NCBI GenBank assembly: GCA_902778175.1
Contig: CACYWT010000004.1
Location: forward strand, 62,001-126,000
DNA from: an uncultured Ruminococcus sp.
GTDB taxonomy: Bacteria > Bacillota > Clostridia > Oscillospirales > Acutalibacteraceae
Direction: 5' to 3'
DNA: 64,000 bases
How positions within the stretch are numbered: the first letter of the stretch is position 1; each line of letters opens with the position of its first letter. Below, one piece after another: positions 14,375 through 23,643 of this stretch. The translations under genes were made by a program, and so were the position numbers. The notes beneath the pieces were generated by a model. That model had not been told where the DNA came from. It saw nothing but the letters and a program-made list of their open reading frames with translations, and searched no databases.

Positions 14375-15895
14375 TTATTCATCGGATTTGCGAGATTTTA
14401 TAAGCAGGCCGCAGACGACACCGTTCGTGCTGCCGGCGTTGATGTCGTACAACTCACCAGATGCAGACACGCAACGCACATAGTGCGCAAAGGAAGGGCG
14501 GGCAGAACGCAGCCACCAGTACCGAGCTGTGCCGTTCTGATATTTGATTTTATCGCTGTTGCTTGTCCCTGAGAAGATTTCAAGCAGTTCTCCTTCTTTT
14601 CCGCTGATGTTGTTACCACCGTAAACCTCTGTCTTTGACATCAGGAATACCTTGTCATTCAGAGTTTCTGTGGTGTCGTCTCCTGACACTCTATCAGGAG
14701 ATGGTATCTCGACTACGATAGTAGCTTCTCCGATATTATCAGCAAGATCAGGATCAAGACCGTGAAGGAATCCTGCCATCTGTCGTGCTGCTGCCGAAGG
14801 AGGCATATCAAAAATATCAGATGGAGTCCACCAATAAGAGAATGTGGTATCTCCACTTTTAACTGCCTTACCTGTACTGTTGAGCCACTTGCGGTAACAG
14901 GAGTGAGCATAGCGGTTTGAGCCATAAATCTGTCTTTCGGAAAAATTCACCTTTGTCAGATTCTCGACTTCGACAATGTACTGCTTATCTCTTGCAGCAA
15001 CAGTTCCGAGATCTGTGCAGACGGTTTCGCCATCCCATTCAGATACAACGATATTGCTTTCGATAACGGTTCTCTGTGGTTGAATGCCATAAGTCGTGAT
15101 TTTTCCGGCTGTAATTTCAGCTTTTGTATGTGCGTTCTGAGACCACTCGCCGACTTTGCTGTGCCTGATACCGCCTCCGGCAGGAATAGCCTGTGTAGTC
15201 GTAAACATATATGTTCCGTTCTGAAGCACACCACCGCCGTTATCAGCGTGATTGAGGGTGAACTTATACTTTCCGGCAGGAAGCTCGGCTAAGGCATAGA
15301 TCATTAGCTGTGGAGCCGAGAACGGAATTGTGCCGTAAGCTATGACATCACGAGAAATAAACATAATACTCTGTTCATTGTCAGCACAGTTTACATCGTG
15401 ATCTGCAACATCGAGAATGATTCTTGATGCTGTCTCGGTGATAACCACCTTGTCTCCTTCGGCAGGTGTTCCTGTCACGGTAATGCCATAAGCGGCAAGA
15501 GAGATCGCTTCGTTATCCTCTTTGTGCCATACAGCACCGTCATATACAGCTTCATACACTCCGCTGTGTGCTGTGCCTACTGCGGCAATAAAGGCATCTT
15601 CGTCAACTGTTGCAGCTGTGATACCTGTGCTGTCGCCAACGCTGATAGCGAGAGCTGTCTCTCTTTCAGCAACGAACGAGTCTTCGACAGGTATCTTTCG
15701 ATGAAGACCGAGACGGACAAGGTTTTTGACCTCGCCAAAACTGTTTGCACTTACTTCGCCACTTCCTGCGGCAATAGTGGAAAGTATTGAGCTTACTGTC
15801 TTCAATTCAGACGAAAGCCCGTCTTTGAGACCGCCTATGTTTTCAATAAAGGCTTCCTCAGAGAGAAGGTGCAGGGGATTTGTTTGTTCGCTCAT
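14375..15895 (-). CDS. DGR variable protein, putative tail receptor-binding protein
   Basis: A 506-residue structural protein, the last large tail gene. The N-terminal 300 residues are beta-rich and hold repeated Ala/Gly/Thr segments. The C-terminal 200 residues resemble the DUF6273/C-type-lectin-like (FGE-type) folds used by DGR targets: NRYAHSCYRKWLNS, YWWTPSDIF, VFLMSKTEVYG and the core RYWWLRSARPS...GELYDINAGSTNGVVCGLL. The VR covers residues about 456-497. Template Asn codons have become Tyr, Arg, Phe, His, Cys, Ser, Asp, Ile or Gly, as expected for a diversified ligand-binding surface. Position after the BppU-like gene suggests host-receptor or mucosal-glycan binding. AAGGAGG precedes ATG 15895. 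Confidence 0.9.
   Translation of the reverse strand: MSEQTNPLHLLSEEAFIENIGGLKDGLSSELKTVSSILSTIAAGSGEVSANSFGEVKNLVRLGLHRKIPVEDSFVAERETALAISVGDSTGITAATVDEDAFIAAVGTAHSGVYEAVYDGAVWHKEDNEAISLAAYGITVTGTPAEGDKVVITETASRIILDVADHDVNCADNEQSIMFISRDVIAYGTIPFSAPQLMIYALAELPAGKYKFTLNHADNGGGVLQNGTYMFTTTQAIPAGGGIRHSKVGEWSQNAHTKAEITAGKITTYGIQPQRTVIESNIVVSEWDGETVCTDLGTVAARDKQYIVEVENLTKVNFSERQIYGSNRYAHSCYRKWLNSTGKAVKSGDTTFSYWWTPSDIFDMPPSAAARQMAGFLHGLDPDLADNIGEATIVVEIPSPDRVSGDDTTETLNDKVFLMSKTEVYGGNNISGKEGELLEIFSGTSNSDKIKYQNGTARYWWLRSARPSFAHYVRCVSASGELYDINAGSTNGVVCGLLIKSRKSDE
14407..14529 (-). repeat. DGR variable repeat (VR)
   Basis: The diversified copy of the TR at 13731-13853, lying at the 3' end of the variable-protein gene. 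The G/C-rich 3' end (ACGAACGGTGTCGTCTGCG) is shared with the TR and is the probable initiation-of-mutagenic-homing site; the next base differs (A in TR, G in VR). Confidence 0.97.
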
Positions 15896-15907
15896 TATTT
15901 TTCCTCC

Positions 15908-16831
15908 TTAAATGGTGTTATATATAATGCACGGCTTGCCGTTCATTACCCTGAATTTGCAGAGATAGTCGGTGTCGTTATCTGTGTCTTTGAATACAAT
16001 TCCGTCTATCTCTTCTCCAACCGCAGATGCAGCTGCGGTTGCTGCTGCCGCAGCAGTATTCGCACTTTGCGTAGCAGCATTTGCGTTTTCTGTAGCGGTA
16101 TTGGCATTTTGCGTAGCGGTTGTAGCGGAAGATGCAGCACTATTCGCACTACTTGCAGCTGTCGTTGCGCTCTGAGCTGCACTCGTGGCTGACGAGGCAG
16201 CGGAATTTGCACTTTCAGCCGCCGAATTTGCACTCTGAGAAGCGTTGATTGCTGAGGTTGTGGCAGAGTTGGCGTTTTGAGTAGCAGTTTCAGCTTTCTG
16301 CTTTGCCGTGTTTGCGTTTTGTGCTGCTGTCGTAGCAGAGGATGCTGCCGAGTTTGCGCTATTGGCTGCTGCTGTTGCGTTTTGAGCAGCTGTATTTGCA
16401 GCAGAGGTTGCACTTTCTGCATCGGCAGTAGCTTCTGTAAGAACGCCAAATTCATTCGAGCTTGTTGTCTGATCTGCCGATAGCGGAGCTTTTTCAACCT
16501 GAATAAAAAAAGTCGCTGAAGATAATACCTTTTCTCCATTACGGATAGATATATCAGCTTCAACAAGTCCCTTTACTGCAAGCACCTGATCTGTAAGCTC
16601 AACAGAAATTGTATTGTCGTTATTGATTACTCCGTTGTTAAGGCAGCTTTTGCCGTCAGGCTTCAAGCACCTGAAAACTGCTACATCTCCGCTTGCAGGA
16701 GCAAGCTGCGTTGTACCGTTAATCAGCGTAATACGGAGATACCGTGTCTTCTGATCGCCCTGTTTTGCATCAATATACTTTTTCTGCTGCCTGCAAGACA
16801 CATCGAGGGATATAGGCAATTCGTATTGCAT
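15908..16831 (-). CDS. BppU-like baseplate/tail-fibre connector protein
   Basis: A 307-residue protein. Residues 1-115 match the BppU N-terminal domain of lactococcal-type siphophage baseplates (LPISLDVSCRQQKKYIDAKQGDQKTRYLRITLINGTTQ, then VAVFRCLKPDGKS and LVEADISI). Residues about 130-265 are a low-complexity Ala/Ser/Asn/Thr repeat in short units such as SANSAASSATTAAQNA, predicted to form a long trimeric helical shaft. The short C-terminus (IDGIVFKDTDNDTDYLCKFRVMNGKPCIIYN) ends the fibre. It probably attaches the DGR-variable protein to the tail tip. Confidence 0.8.
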   Translation of the reverse strand: MQYELPISLDVSCRQQKKYIDAKQGDQKTRYLRITLINGTTQLAPASGDVAVFRCLKPDGKSCLNNGVINNDNTISVELTDQVLAVKGLVEADISIRNGEKVLSSATFFIQVEKAPLSADQTTSSNEFGVLTEATADAESATSAANTAAQNATAAANSANSAASSATTAAQNANTAKQKAETATQNANSATTSAINASQSANSAAESANSAASSATSAAQSATTAASSANSAASSATTATQNANTATENANAATQSANTAAAAATAAASAVGEEIDGIVFKDTDNDTDYLCKFRVMNGKPCIIYNTI

Positions 16832-16834
16832 CGT

Positions 16835-17056
16835 TTACTCCTCCTTCTGTTCGGAATCATCCTGCTGAGAGTTCATAGTGTTTATATCAGCAAGAAGTTC
16901 AATGTTTTTCTGATTTCTGACTTCTGCAAGTATTTCGCATATCATACCTTCGACAAGATAGGCAGGGAGTTTTGTGTCATTCAGAACACTATTCACTGAC
17001 GCTTTCAGCGAATTTTTTGCAGACTCCATAATTACGCTAAGAGGCATTTTACTCAT
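16835..17056 (-). CDS. Small conserved tail-region protein
   Basis: A 73-residue protein: MSKMPLSVIMESAKNSLKASVNSVLNDTKLPAYLVEGMICEILAEVRNQKNIELLADIN and an acidic tail. The LPAYLVEGMICEILAEVR motif recurs in short proteins beside Gram-positive phage tail-fibre genes; function unknown. Its ATG overlaps the stop of the tail endopeptidase gene. Confidence 0.65.
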   Translation of the reverse strand: MSKMPLSVIMESAKNSLKASVNSVLNDTKLPAYLVEGMICEILAEVRNQKNIELLADINTMNSQQDDSEQKEE

Positions 17057-19794
17057 TTCTTTTTCACCTCATTTATCGGTATTTTTATTTTCGACCGTGC
17101 AACTTCTTCCATTTTTTTACGATGAACTCCGCTCACGATGTCAAAGAAAGATTTTTTTTCTTCCTTAGAATAAGGATCAGACCATGGTGCAGTTTTCTTC
17201 TTCTGGGAAGATGGCTTTGCCGCAGATCGTGCATAGAGTTCCTGAATTGCTTTTACAAGATAAGGTATCAGCTTGATGTAATCAATAGATAGCTTTCCGT
17301 CATTAGTAGATTCAACAACTACATCAGGCAAAACACTTTGCACTTGTTGAGCTATGAAGCCTATATCATTGTGTTCTTCGTTTTCTATCCAGTCAAACGA
17401 CATTGCTTCCAAGCTGTTTATGACATCAACAGCACGAACGTCAGAAGGTGCGATATTTGTCTTCAGTCTTGCGTCACAAGTATTTACGATACTGTGGTTA
17501 TTCATATCGAGGTTGGTGTGACAACTTACAACACCATAATCGGAATACAAATCAATATCAGAATTAACCTTTACCCTTGCAGATGGACCATACAGTCCAA
17601 CCTCTTTTGTATCGGAATACCATCCTCCTGCACCGCTTGACCAGTTGACGCTTCTGACATATTCATTTATTCTAAGATTTCCCCAAACATAAGTAGGGCA
17701 GGAAAAATGAATACCTCTTTTTTCTTCTGTATCATCAGCATAGTAAATCATCTCTACTGAATAGTCGCTATCTGTTTTATTTTCCTGATGTGCCCAACAC
17801 ATATACTCAGCACCGTAGTTAAGGTCAAATACAAGACCTTTAAAATTCGGCTTTCCAGAAAAATTGTTGGTTCCTATTTTTCCGACATAAGTTCCTGAGT
17901 GGTAGAAATGAGAGCCACTATAATTAAACTTTGAAACAAGCTGCTGTGTCGATACGTTTGCACTATCGTATATTCTAAGCTCTCCACTTTCAAATTGGAT
18001 GTATTTACTCACATTGTTCCAGGCGATTTTTACAGCGTCAGACTTTAAAGATAGAACCGTACCTGAGGAGTTTTTATTTGCTATTAAAGAGATGTTGTCT
18101 GCGTTCTGTTCTATCTTACTTTGCAAAGTAGAGAGTGTCGTTTGAAGCGTCCAAGATGTTCCGTTTGACTTCCAGAGCTTTCCGGTTGACTGGTCGAGAT
18201 AATACTTATTGTTATAGTTCACAGGGGGATATATCGTAGCAGACGGTCTACCGTTGCTGTAAATCGAGATAGTATAGTCGCTTGTATCATACCTTGATAC
18301 AGTAGAGTATATCGAATCAGCAGTCTGCTGTATCAGCGTTCGCATATTGCTTTCAGAAGTGGCTATTTCACTCCTTACTTGACCGTCAGCTGCTGTAAAC
18401 TCTTGCGTTAGAGTAGTTGACGCTTCGCTCACAGCAGAATTAACAGTTTCGTTTATCTCAGAAGTAACCTCAGATTTGTACGACTGAGAGATAGAACCTG
18501 ACTTTATGCTTCCTGCCTCTATCAGCTCACCTCTTATCACCATTGCGTTAATAACCTCTGTGATAAAGTGATCGTCGTAAGTGATAGCTGTTGTATATGG
18601 ACCGTTTATTCCTGTCGATGATTTACCTATGCCTTTGTAATTTATGATCCATACGACCTCTGCTTCGTCAGGGTCGGGATCGTCCATCATATAGAGGTTT
18701 GAACCGTCGCTATACGGATAACTTCCGAAAGCACCTGTAAGCATTGCGGTAGCAATAAGTATTCTCGACTCGTAATCGGTCTGCATACGAACTACGCTGT
18801 TATCAATATACGATATTGCACTGTCTATCGAGGAGCTTATTGTCTGTGGAACACAAGAGAGCGTAACCTTGTTATTTCGAGGATCATCTGGATATTCAAC
18901 ATACTCAACAATTTGATGAACAATACGAATACCTCTGTCAATATCTATCAGCGTGACTTTTTTGTGCAGCGAAAAATCGAGGAAGGAATATTCTGCACTT
19001 TGCTTTGCGAGATCAACTACATCGCACTCGTATGATCTGACAGGTGCAGATACACTTTCGAGCTTTTTTACAGCATCTTCATACAAGTTCTCAGGAATGG
19101 TATATCTTTCGTCAGACCAATACGCACAAATCGTTTTGTTAGCGTACTGCTTGTTTTCTACATAAGTAAGACCGTATCTGCTTCCGTTTATAACAGCTTC
19201 TTCCATCGTCATACCGTCTTTGCCGTAAGCATACAACCTTGTGGCAAACTCTGTGGTATCTCCTTTGAAAGACAGCTTTTTCAAGTTCAGCTCACTCGTC
19301 AAGTATTCTCCGGTGACAGGCATATCTGTCTGCGAATAAACGATAAGTCTCTTCTCTTTGATTTTCCAAACAAAGAATACTCCATACACAGACATACAGC
19401 GATAGAGAATATCGAAATCTGTACAGAAATCAAACTCTATCGTCCGTCTAATAGAGGAAACACCTGCTCCTTCTACAGTCCATCCTGCCGGAAGATGAGA
19501 TTGCAAAACTTGGGTCAAAAACTGTGTCTCGCTTCTGAAATCCTTATAAAAAGTGCCTTTCAGAAAATCAAAGTTAAGTTCACAGTCTATCTTGTCGTCA
19601 TCTATCTTTTTTACGAGCCACTCATTATCGTCAGAAACAATCTTTGCTTCTTCATATATCAGCTTGTACTGATCGAGAGTAACATCAATAGTGAACGACA
19701 TTTCATCTCTGCCGTCCTGCTTGTGTTTGATGCACAAATCGTCATAGTCTGTTATAGGCTGAGGAATACCGTATTTATCAGTTATAATAAGCAT
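17053..19794 (-). CDS. Tail endopeptidase/tail-spike protein with S74 chaperone domain
   Basis: A 913-residue tail protein. The N-terminal 380 residues match the Tal/prophage endopeptidase-tail family that plugs the tail tip after Dit (start MLIITDKYGIPQPITDYDDL). A coiled-coil and beta-helical middle follows. Residues about 790-880 are a peptidase S74 intramolecular chaperone (CDARLKTNIAPSDVRAVDVINSLEAMSFDW...IGFIAQQVQSVLPDVV...SIDYIKLIPYLVKAIQEL), which trimerises the fibre and then cuts itself off. The usual catalytic Ser of S-D-x-R-x-K is Cys here (TGT codon), so self-cleavage may be lost or Cys-based. A basic tail of about 50 residues follows. Confidence 0.88.
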   Translation of the reverse strand: MLIITDKYGIPQPITDYDDLCIKHKQDGRDEMSFTIDVTLDQYKLIYEEAKIVSDDNEWLVKKIDDDKIDCELNFDFLKGTFYKDFRSETQFLTQVLQSHLPAGWTVEGAGVSSIRRTIEFDFCTDFDILYRCMSVYGVFFVWKIKEKRLIVYSQTDMPVTGEYLTSELNLKKLSFKGDTTEFATRLYAYGKDGMTMEEAVINGSRYGLTYVENKQYANKTICAYWSDERYTIPENLYEDAVKKLESVSAPVRSYECDVVDLAKQSAEYSFLDFSLHKKVTLIDIDRGIRIVHQIVEYVEYPDDPRNNKVTLSCVPQTISSSIDSAISYIDNSVVRMQTDYESRILIATAMLTGAFGSYPYSDGSNLYMMDDPDPDEAEVVWIINYKGIGKSSTGINGPYTTAITYDDHFITEVINAMVIRGELIEAGSIKSGSISQSYKSEVTSEINETVNSAVSEASTTLTQEFTAADGQVRSEIATSESNMRTLIQQTADSIYSTVSRYDTSDYTISIYSNGRPSATIYPPVNYNNKYYLDQSTGKLWKSNGTSWTLQTTLSTLQSKIEQNADNISLIANKNSSGTVLSLKSDAVKIAWNNVSKYIQFESGELRIYDSANVSTQQLVSKFNYSGSHFYHSGTYVGKIGTNNFSGKPNFKGLVFDLNYGAEYMCWAHQENKTDSDYSVEMIYYADDTEEKRGIHFSCPTYVWGNLRINEYVRSVNWSSGAGGWYSDTKEVGLYGPSARVKVNSDIDLYSDYGVVSCHTNLDMNNHSIVNTCDARLKTNIAPSDVRAVDVINSLEAMSFDWIENEEHNDIGFIAQQVQSVLPDVVVESTNDGKLSIDYIKLIPYLVKAIQELYARSAAKPSSQKKKTAPWSDPYSKEEKKSFFDIVSGVHRKKMEEVARSKIKIPINEVKKK

Positions 19795-19810
19795 CTATAT
19801 TCCTCCGTTC

Positions 19811-20485
19811 CTAAATGTAGATAGGGTAGTAGCTGACTTTTACGCTTGTATTTCCACTTATGGTTATGGTGTTATTTCCTGCTTGTAGTTTCGGAAACTC
19901 AGTAAGATTTGTATAGCTGAACTTATTGGAATTGTTCTGCTTGACTGTGCAATTCAGACTATCAATAACGAGGTTTCCATAAACATTGGAAATAGTGATA
20001 CCTGCAATAGTTACTGCTGTGCCGTAGCACATTGCTTCGATAATAGCAGGCGTTTCATAGTTCCCCTTTACAAACAAATCAAAAGTGGATGTGTGAGTAT
20101 CTGTGGTTTCGAGTGCGTCGTGCCTTATACCTGAAAGAGAAAACTTTGTCTGCATTATCCAAGGAGCTTTTTCTTCGGGAGCTGATGCACTCTCAAAAAC
20201 ACAGAAATACCAAAACCCATCAGGAAGCAAAATATCTGCTCCTTCATAAAGAGCAGATATAAACCGTGAGATATTCATCTCAATATCACGCTTCGAGTCA
20301 CCCTCAAAGTCGATTTTCAGCTCTATGCTTCTGAGTGTCATTTTAGGTTTCAGTTTGACAGGAAACATCCTTCTGTTAGTGGAGTGATATGTATCGCTAT
20401 TCTCGCTGAAGCCTATCGAGAACGAAAGCAGTTTAGCTCTGTAGGAGTCGAATCGCTCGTAGTTGATTTTGGGCTCAATCGTCAT
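19811..20485 (-). CDS. Distal tail protein (Dit)
   Basis: A 224-residue protein placed between tape measure and tail endopeptidase, the usual position of Dit, the hub that joins the tail tube to the baseplate. Visible features include FDSYRAKLLSFSIGFSENSDTYHSTNRRMFPVKLKPKMTLRSIELKIDFEGDSKRDIEMNIS (Dit N-terminal ring) and the galectin-like C-terminal part. Four-base overlap with the tape-measure stop. Confidence 0.8.
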   Translation of the reverse strand: MTIEPKINYERFDSYRAKLLSFSIGFSENSDTYHSTNRRMFPVKLKPKMTLRSIELKIDFEGDSKRDIEMNISRFISALYEGADILLPDGFWYFCVFESASAPEEKAPWIMQTKFSLSGIRHDALETTDTHTSTFDLFVKGNYETPAIIEAMCYGTAVTIAGITISNVYGNLVIDSLNCTVKQNNSNKFSYTNLTEFPKLQAGNNTITISGNTSVKVSYYPIYI

Positions 20486-23400
20486 TTCTTATCACTCCAT
20501 TTCATTTCCTGCGATACATAAGGCGTAATCACTCTTGCCGTTTTCTTTCCGTCTATATAGATGTCATTCTGAATATAAGCAGGTTTAGCATCGCTTCCGC
20601 TTGTTGTTTTTTTGTTACCTTCGTTGCTTGTGTGAGAAGTGCTGTTTCGACTGCCGAGAACACTTGCGACTCCAATGTTTCCGTCATCAACTGCTCCTCT
20701 CATTTTTTCAACCATTGAAGAGTAGTCTGTTTTTGCAGAATTTACATTGTTGCTTACAGAGCTTACAAGAGAGCTATAGTCGATGTCTCCTAAATCAAAG
20801 TCAACATTGCTTATATCCTCAGAAACATCCATAGCTGCATCAATGGCAGCCTTACCGTTTTTCTGAATACCGTTAGCGAGACCGAGCATGAGGTTTTTAC
20901 CCATACCAATCTCAAACAGTTTTGATGGACTATGTATTCCAAAGAAATCGCATACTCCACCCCAAAGATCGTTAGCCCAACCGCTTACATTGTCCCAAAG
21001 CCATCCTGCTGCACCGGAAATGCCGTTCCACAAACCTTCGAGCATATTTTTTCCGATGTCAGCCATAGAGGAAACAAGTCCACCAAACGCAGAAATAATA
21101 CTGCTTACTATTTGAGGTATCTTGCCTACAATGGTCGAGATGATCTGAGGAAGCTTTTGAACTATACCTACAAACAGCTTCAATCCAACGGTAGCGAGCT
21201 GAGGTATGGATTTAAATAGAGCATTGACTACGCTGTTAATAATCTTTGGTAATGCAGCTATAATGCCGTCTATTATAGCAGGAAGATTGTCAACGAGTGC
21301 GACAAATAGTCTTAGTCCTGTGTCGATTATTTTCGGAATGTTTTCCGTAAGTATTTTTATTACAGCTTCTATGATTTGAGGAATTACAGCAACTATCTTG
21401 TCGATTATCTCAGGCAGAGCTTCTACAAGGGAAACGAGCAACTGTACTCCACATTCAATCAGCTGAGGGAGCATACCGAGCAGAGTTGAAATAATACTTC
21501 CTATTATTTGCGGAAGCACTTCAACTATCTTCGATATGATGTCGGGTAGAGCAGAAACAAGAGAAGTGAGGAGTGTTACTCCTGCCTCGACTATCTGCGG
21601 TATCATGCCGAGCAGACAAGTTACTATGGCTATGATAATATCGGGCAGCACTTCAAGTATCGCTACTATAATCTCAGGCAAGGCTTCAACTATAGCCATA
21701 ACCATCTGAGTTACGCAGTCAAGAAGCGTAGGGATAAGTTCAATCAACGCTCCGACTATGCTTAAAAGTAAATCGGGAAGTATCTCTACAATAGCAAGAA
21801 TGATCTCAGGCAACGCTTCGGCTATAGAAGTGATAAGCTGTACTACACATTCAAGGAATAGGGGTATCAGCTCAACAAGTGCGTCTATTACAAGCTGTAT
21901 CAAGTCAGGCAAAGCCTCTACGATGGCTATTATCAGCTCAGGCAGAGCTTCTGTTATAGCTGTAATCAATTCGCTTGCAAACTCTATGAAAGTTGCGATA
22001 GACTCCCTCAAACCTTCAATCAAGGTAGAGATTATTTCAGGCACAGCTTCTACAAGCGTAGGCAACGCACTCATTATTCCTTGCAAGAAGGAAGAAAGAA
22101 GATCAATCCCTGCCTGTATGATCTGCGGCAGATAGTTTACAATCGTCGTTGAAAGCTGTACAAGACCGTCTGCTATCGTTTGAGTTATTTCTCCTGCATT
22201 TTCAGACAGTCCTTGACAAAGTGCAATGATAAGTTCTGCTCCGAGGGTAACAAGGTCGTTGGTAATATCTAATATTCCACCGATAAGAACAGAAACCAAG
22301 CTCGATGCAGCAGATGCGATGTTTGAAGCGGACTGCGATAAGCCTTGAACAAGAGAGGAAACAATTTTCGTTCCGCCATTTACTATCTGCGGCAGATACT
22401 CAATAATTTTATTTATAGCTCTTGCGAGAGCATCTCCGAGAGCATTTACAAGACCGTCAAAACCGTTCTCGTTAATAGCTTTAGTCAGGTCGCCAATTAT
22501 CTCAGTAGCTTCCTGAACAGCACCACGCATTATGCCTGTGCCTTCTCCGGCTTTGTTCATCGATTCATAGAATGATATGCCAAATCCCTCGGCAGCAGAG
22601 CCTAAGATTGTCAAATCTCCCTGTAAGTTGTCGATCATAGTAGCTGCCATTCTATCAGCAGCTCCGTCACAATCTTCTATAGCACCACGAAGCTTCTCTA
22701 CATCGTCAGAGCCTGTGTTCATTAACGCAAGCCATCCTGCCAAGCCTTGTTGTCCTGCTATGGTTTTGCCGTAGTTCGCTTGCTGTTCTTTACTTAAACC
22801 TTGCCAAGCTGCTCTCGCTTCATCGAGTACATCATTCAGATTTCGTACTGTGCCATCTGTATTGTAAAATTCAACACCGAGATTTTCTGTCAGGACATCT
22901 AAAGCTCCGAGAGACTTTGATGTTTTGCCTGCGTTTGTAGAAAGCCTTGTAAGTATTGATCTGAGCGTAGTGCCTGCCATACTTGACTTGATGCCTGCAT
23001 TAGCCATCAATCCGATAGCTTCTGCTGTATCTTCTATATCAACGCCAAGTGCACCTGCGACAGGAGCGACATATTTGAATGTTTCGCCCATCATCGAAAC
23101 ATTTGTGTTTGCGTTCGATGCGGCAGTAGCAAGAACATCTGAAAAATGTGCCGAGTCCGACGACTTCAGACCAAAGGCTGTTAATGCGTCGGTTACAATA
23201 TCGGAAGTGGTAGCAAGATCAAGACCGTCTGCGGCAGCAAGACTCATAATTCCGTCGATGCCGTTGAGCATATCTTCGGTTTTCCAACCTGCCATTGCCA
23301 TATACTGAAAAGCCTGTGCTGATTCAGATGCGGAAAACTTTGTTTTTGCACCCATCTCTTTTGCTTTGTCAGTAAGGCTTTGTAATTCATCGCCGGATGC

Positions 23401-23607
23401 ACCTGATATAGCTGCGACCTTTGACATAGCAGCCTCAAATTCAGAACCTACCTTCGTCGCATAGGTTCCAAGCCCTACAAGAGCAGTACCTGCTGCTGTA
23501 ACAGCACTTGTGATGCCTGTAACAAGGGTTTTGCCAAGACTTGACAAATCTTTCTTTAAGCCAGACTGATCTATTTTCGTATCAATAACAACTGAGCCAT
23601 CAGCCAT
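20482..23607 (-). CDS. Tape measure protein
   Basis: A 1041-residue protein from ATG 23607 (AAGGAAG upstream; an earlier ATG at 23643 lacks a site). Residues about 30-350 are the TP901-type tape-measure core (GSEFEAAMSKVAAISGASGDELQSL and GLMANAGIKSSMAGTTLRSILTRLS). From about 380 to 830 the protein is built of roughly 38-residue hydrophobic amphipathic repeats of the form ALPEIIxAIVEVLPDIIxxIVxxLLxMIPQIVEAGV, in which each repeat reads as two helices. The C-terminus has the GLWNGISGAAGWLWDNVSGWANDLWGGVCDFFGIHSPSKLF motif of many Firmicutes tape measures. It sets tail length and may reach the membrane on DNA injection. Confidence 0.92.
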   Translation of the reverse strand: MADGSVVIDTKIDQSGLKKDLSSLGKTLVTGITSAVTAAGTALVGLGTYATKVGSEFEAAMSKVAAISGASGDELQSLTDKAKEMGAKTKFSASESAQAFQYMAMAGWKTEDMLNGIDGIMSLAAADGLDLATTSDIVTDALTAFGLKSSDSAHFSDVLATAASNANTNVSMMGETFKYVAPVAGALGVDIEDTAEAIGLMANAGIKSSMAGTTLRSILTRLSTNAGKTSKSLGALDVLTENLGVEFYNTDGTVRNLNDVLDEARAAWQGLSKEQQANYGKTIAGQQGLAGWLALMNTGSDDVEKLRGAIEDCDGAADRMAATMIDNLQGDLTILGSAAEGFGISFYESMNKAGEGTGIMRGAVQEATEIIGDLTKAINENGFDGLVNALGDALARAINKIIEYLPQIVNGGTKIVSSLVQGLSQSASNIASAASSLVSVLIGGILDITNDLVTLGAELIIALCQGLSENAGEITQTIADGLVQLSTTIVNYLPQIIQAGIDLLSSFLQGIMSALPTLVEAVPEIISTLIEGLRESIATFIEFASELITAITEALPELIIAIVEALPDLIQLVIDALVELIPLFLECVVQLITSIAEALPEIILAIVEILPDLLLSIVGALIELIPTLLDCVTQMVMAIVEALPEIIVAILEVLPDIIIAIVTCLLGMIPQIVEAGVTLLTSLVSALPDIISKIVEVLPQIIGSIISTLLGMLPQLIECGVQLLVSLVEALPEIIDKIVAVIPQIIEAVIKILTENIPKIIDTGLRLFVALVDNLPAIIDGIIAALPKIINSVVNALFKSIPQLATVGLKLFVGIVQKLPQIISTIVGKIPQIVSSIISAFGGLVSSMADIGKNMLEGLWNGISGAAGWLWDNVSGWANDLWGGVCDFFGIHSPSKLFEIGMGKNLMLGLANGIQKNGKAAIDAAMDVSEDISNVDFDLGDIDYSSLVSSVSNNVNSAKTDYSSMVEKMRGAVDDGNIGVASVLGSRNSTSHTSNEGNKKTTSGSDAKPAYIQNDIYIDGKKTARVITPYVSQEMKWSDKK

Positions 23608-23643
23608 ACAAATCACTTCCTTATAGTAATTTGCACGGCTCAT

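Noticed and set aside
16006-16566. Long shadow frame on the minus strand in the BppU-like gene (Gln/Leu/Arg-rich)
   Set aside because: It is the +1 frame of the Ala/Ser/Asn repeat; low-complexity coding DNA keeps alternative frames open.
20601-22774. Several plus-strand frames within the tape measure gene
   Set aside because: All lie opposite a strongly coding minus-strand gene and lack start signals.
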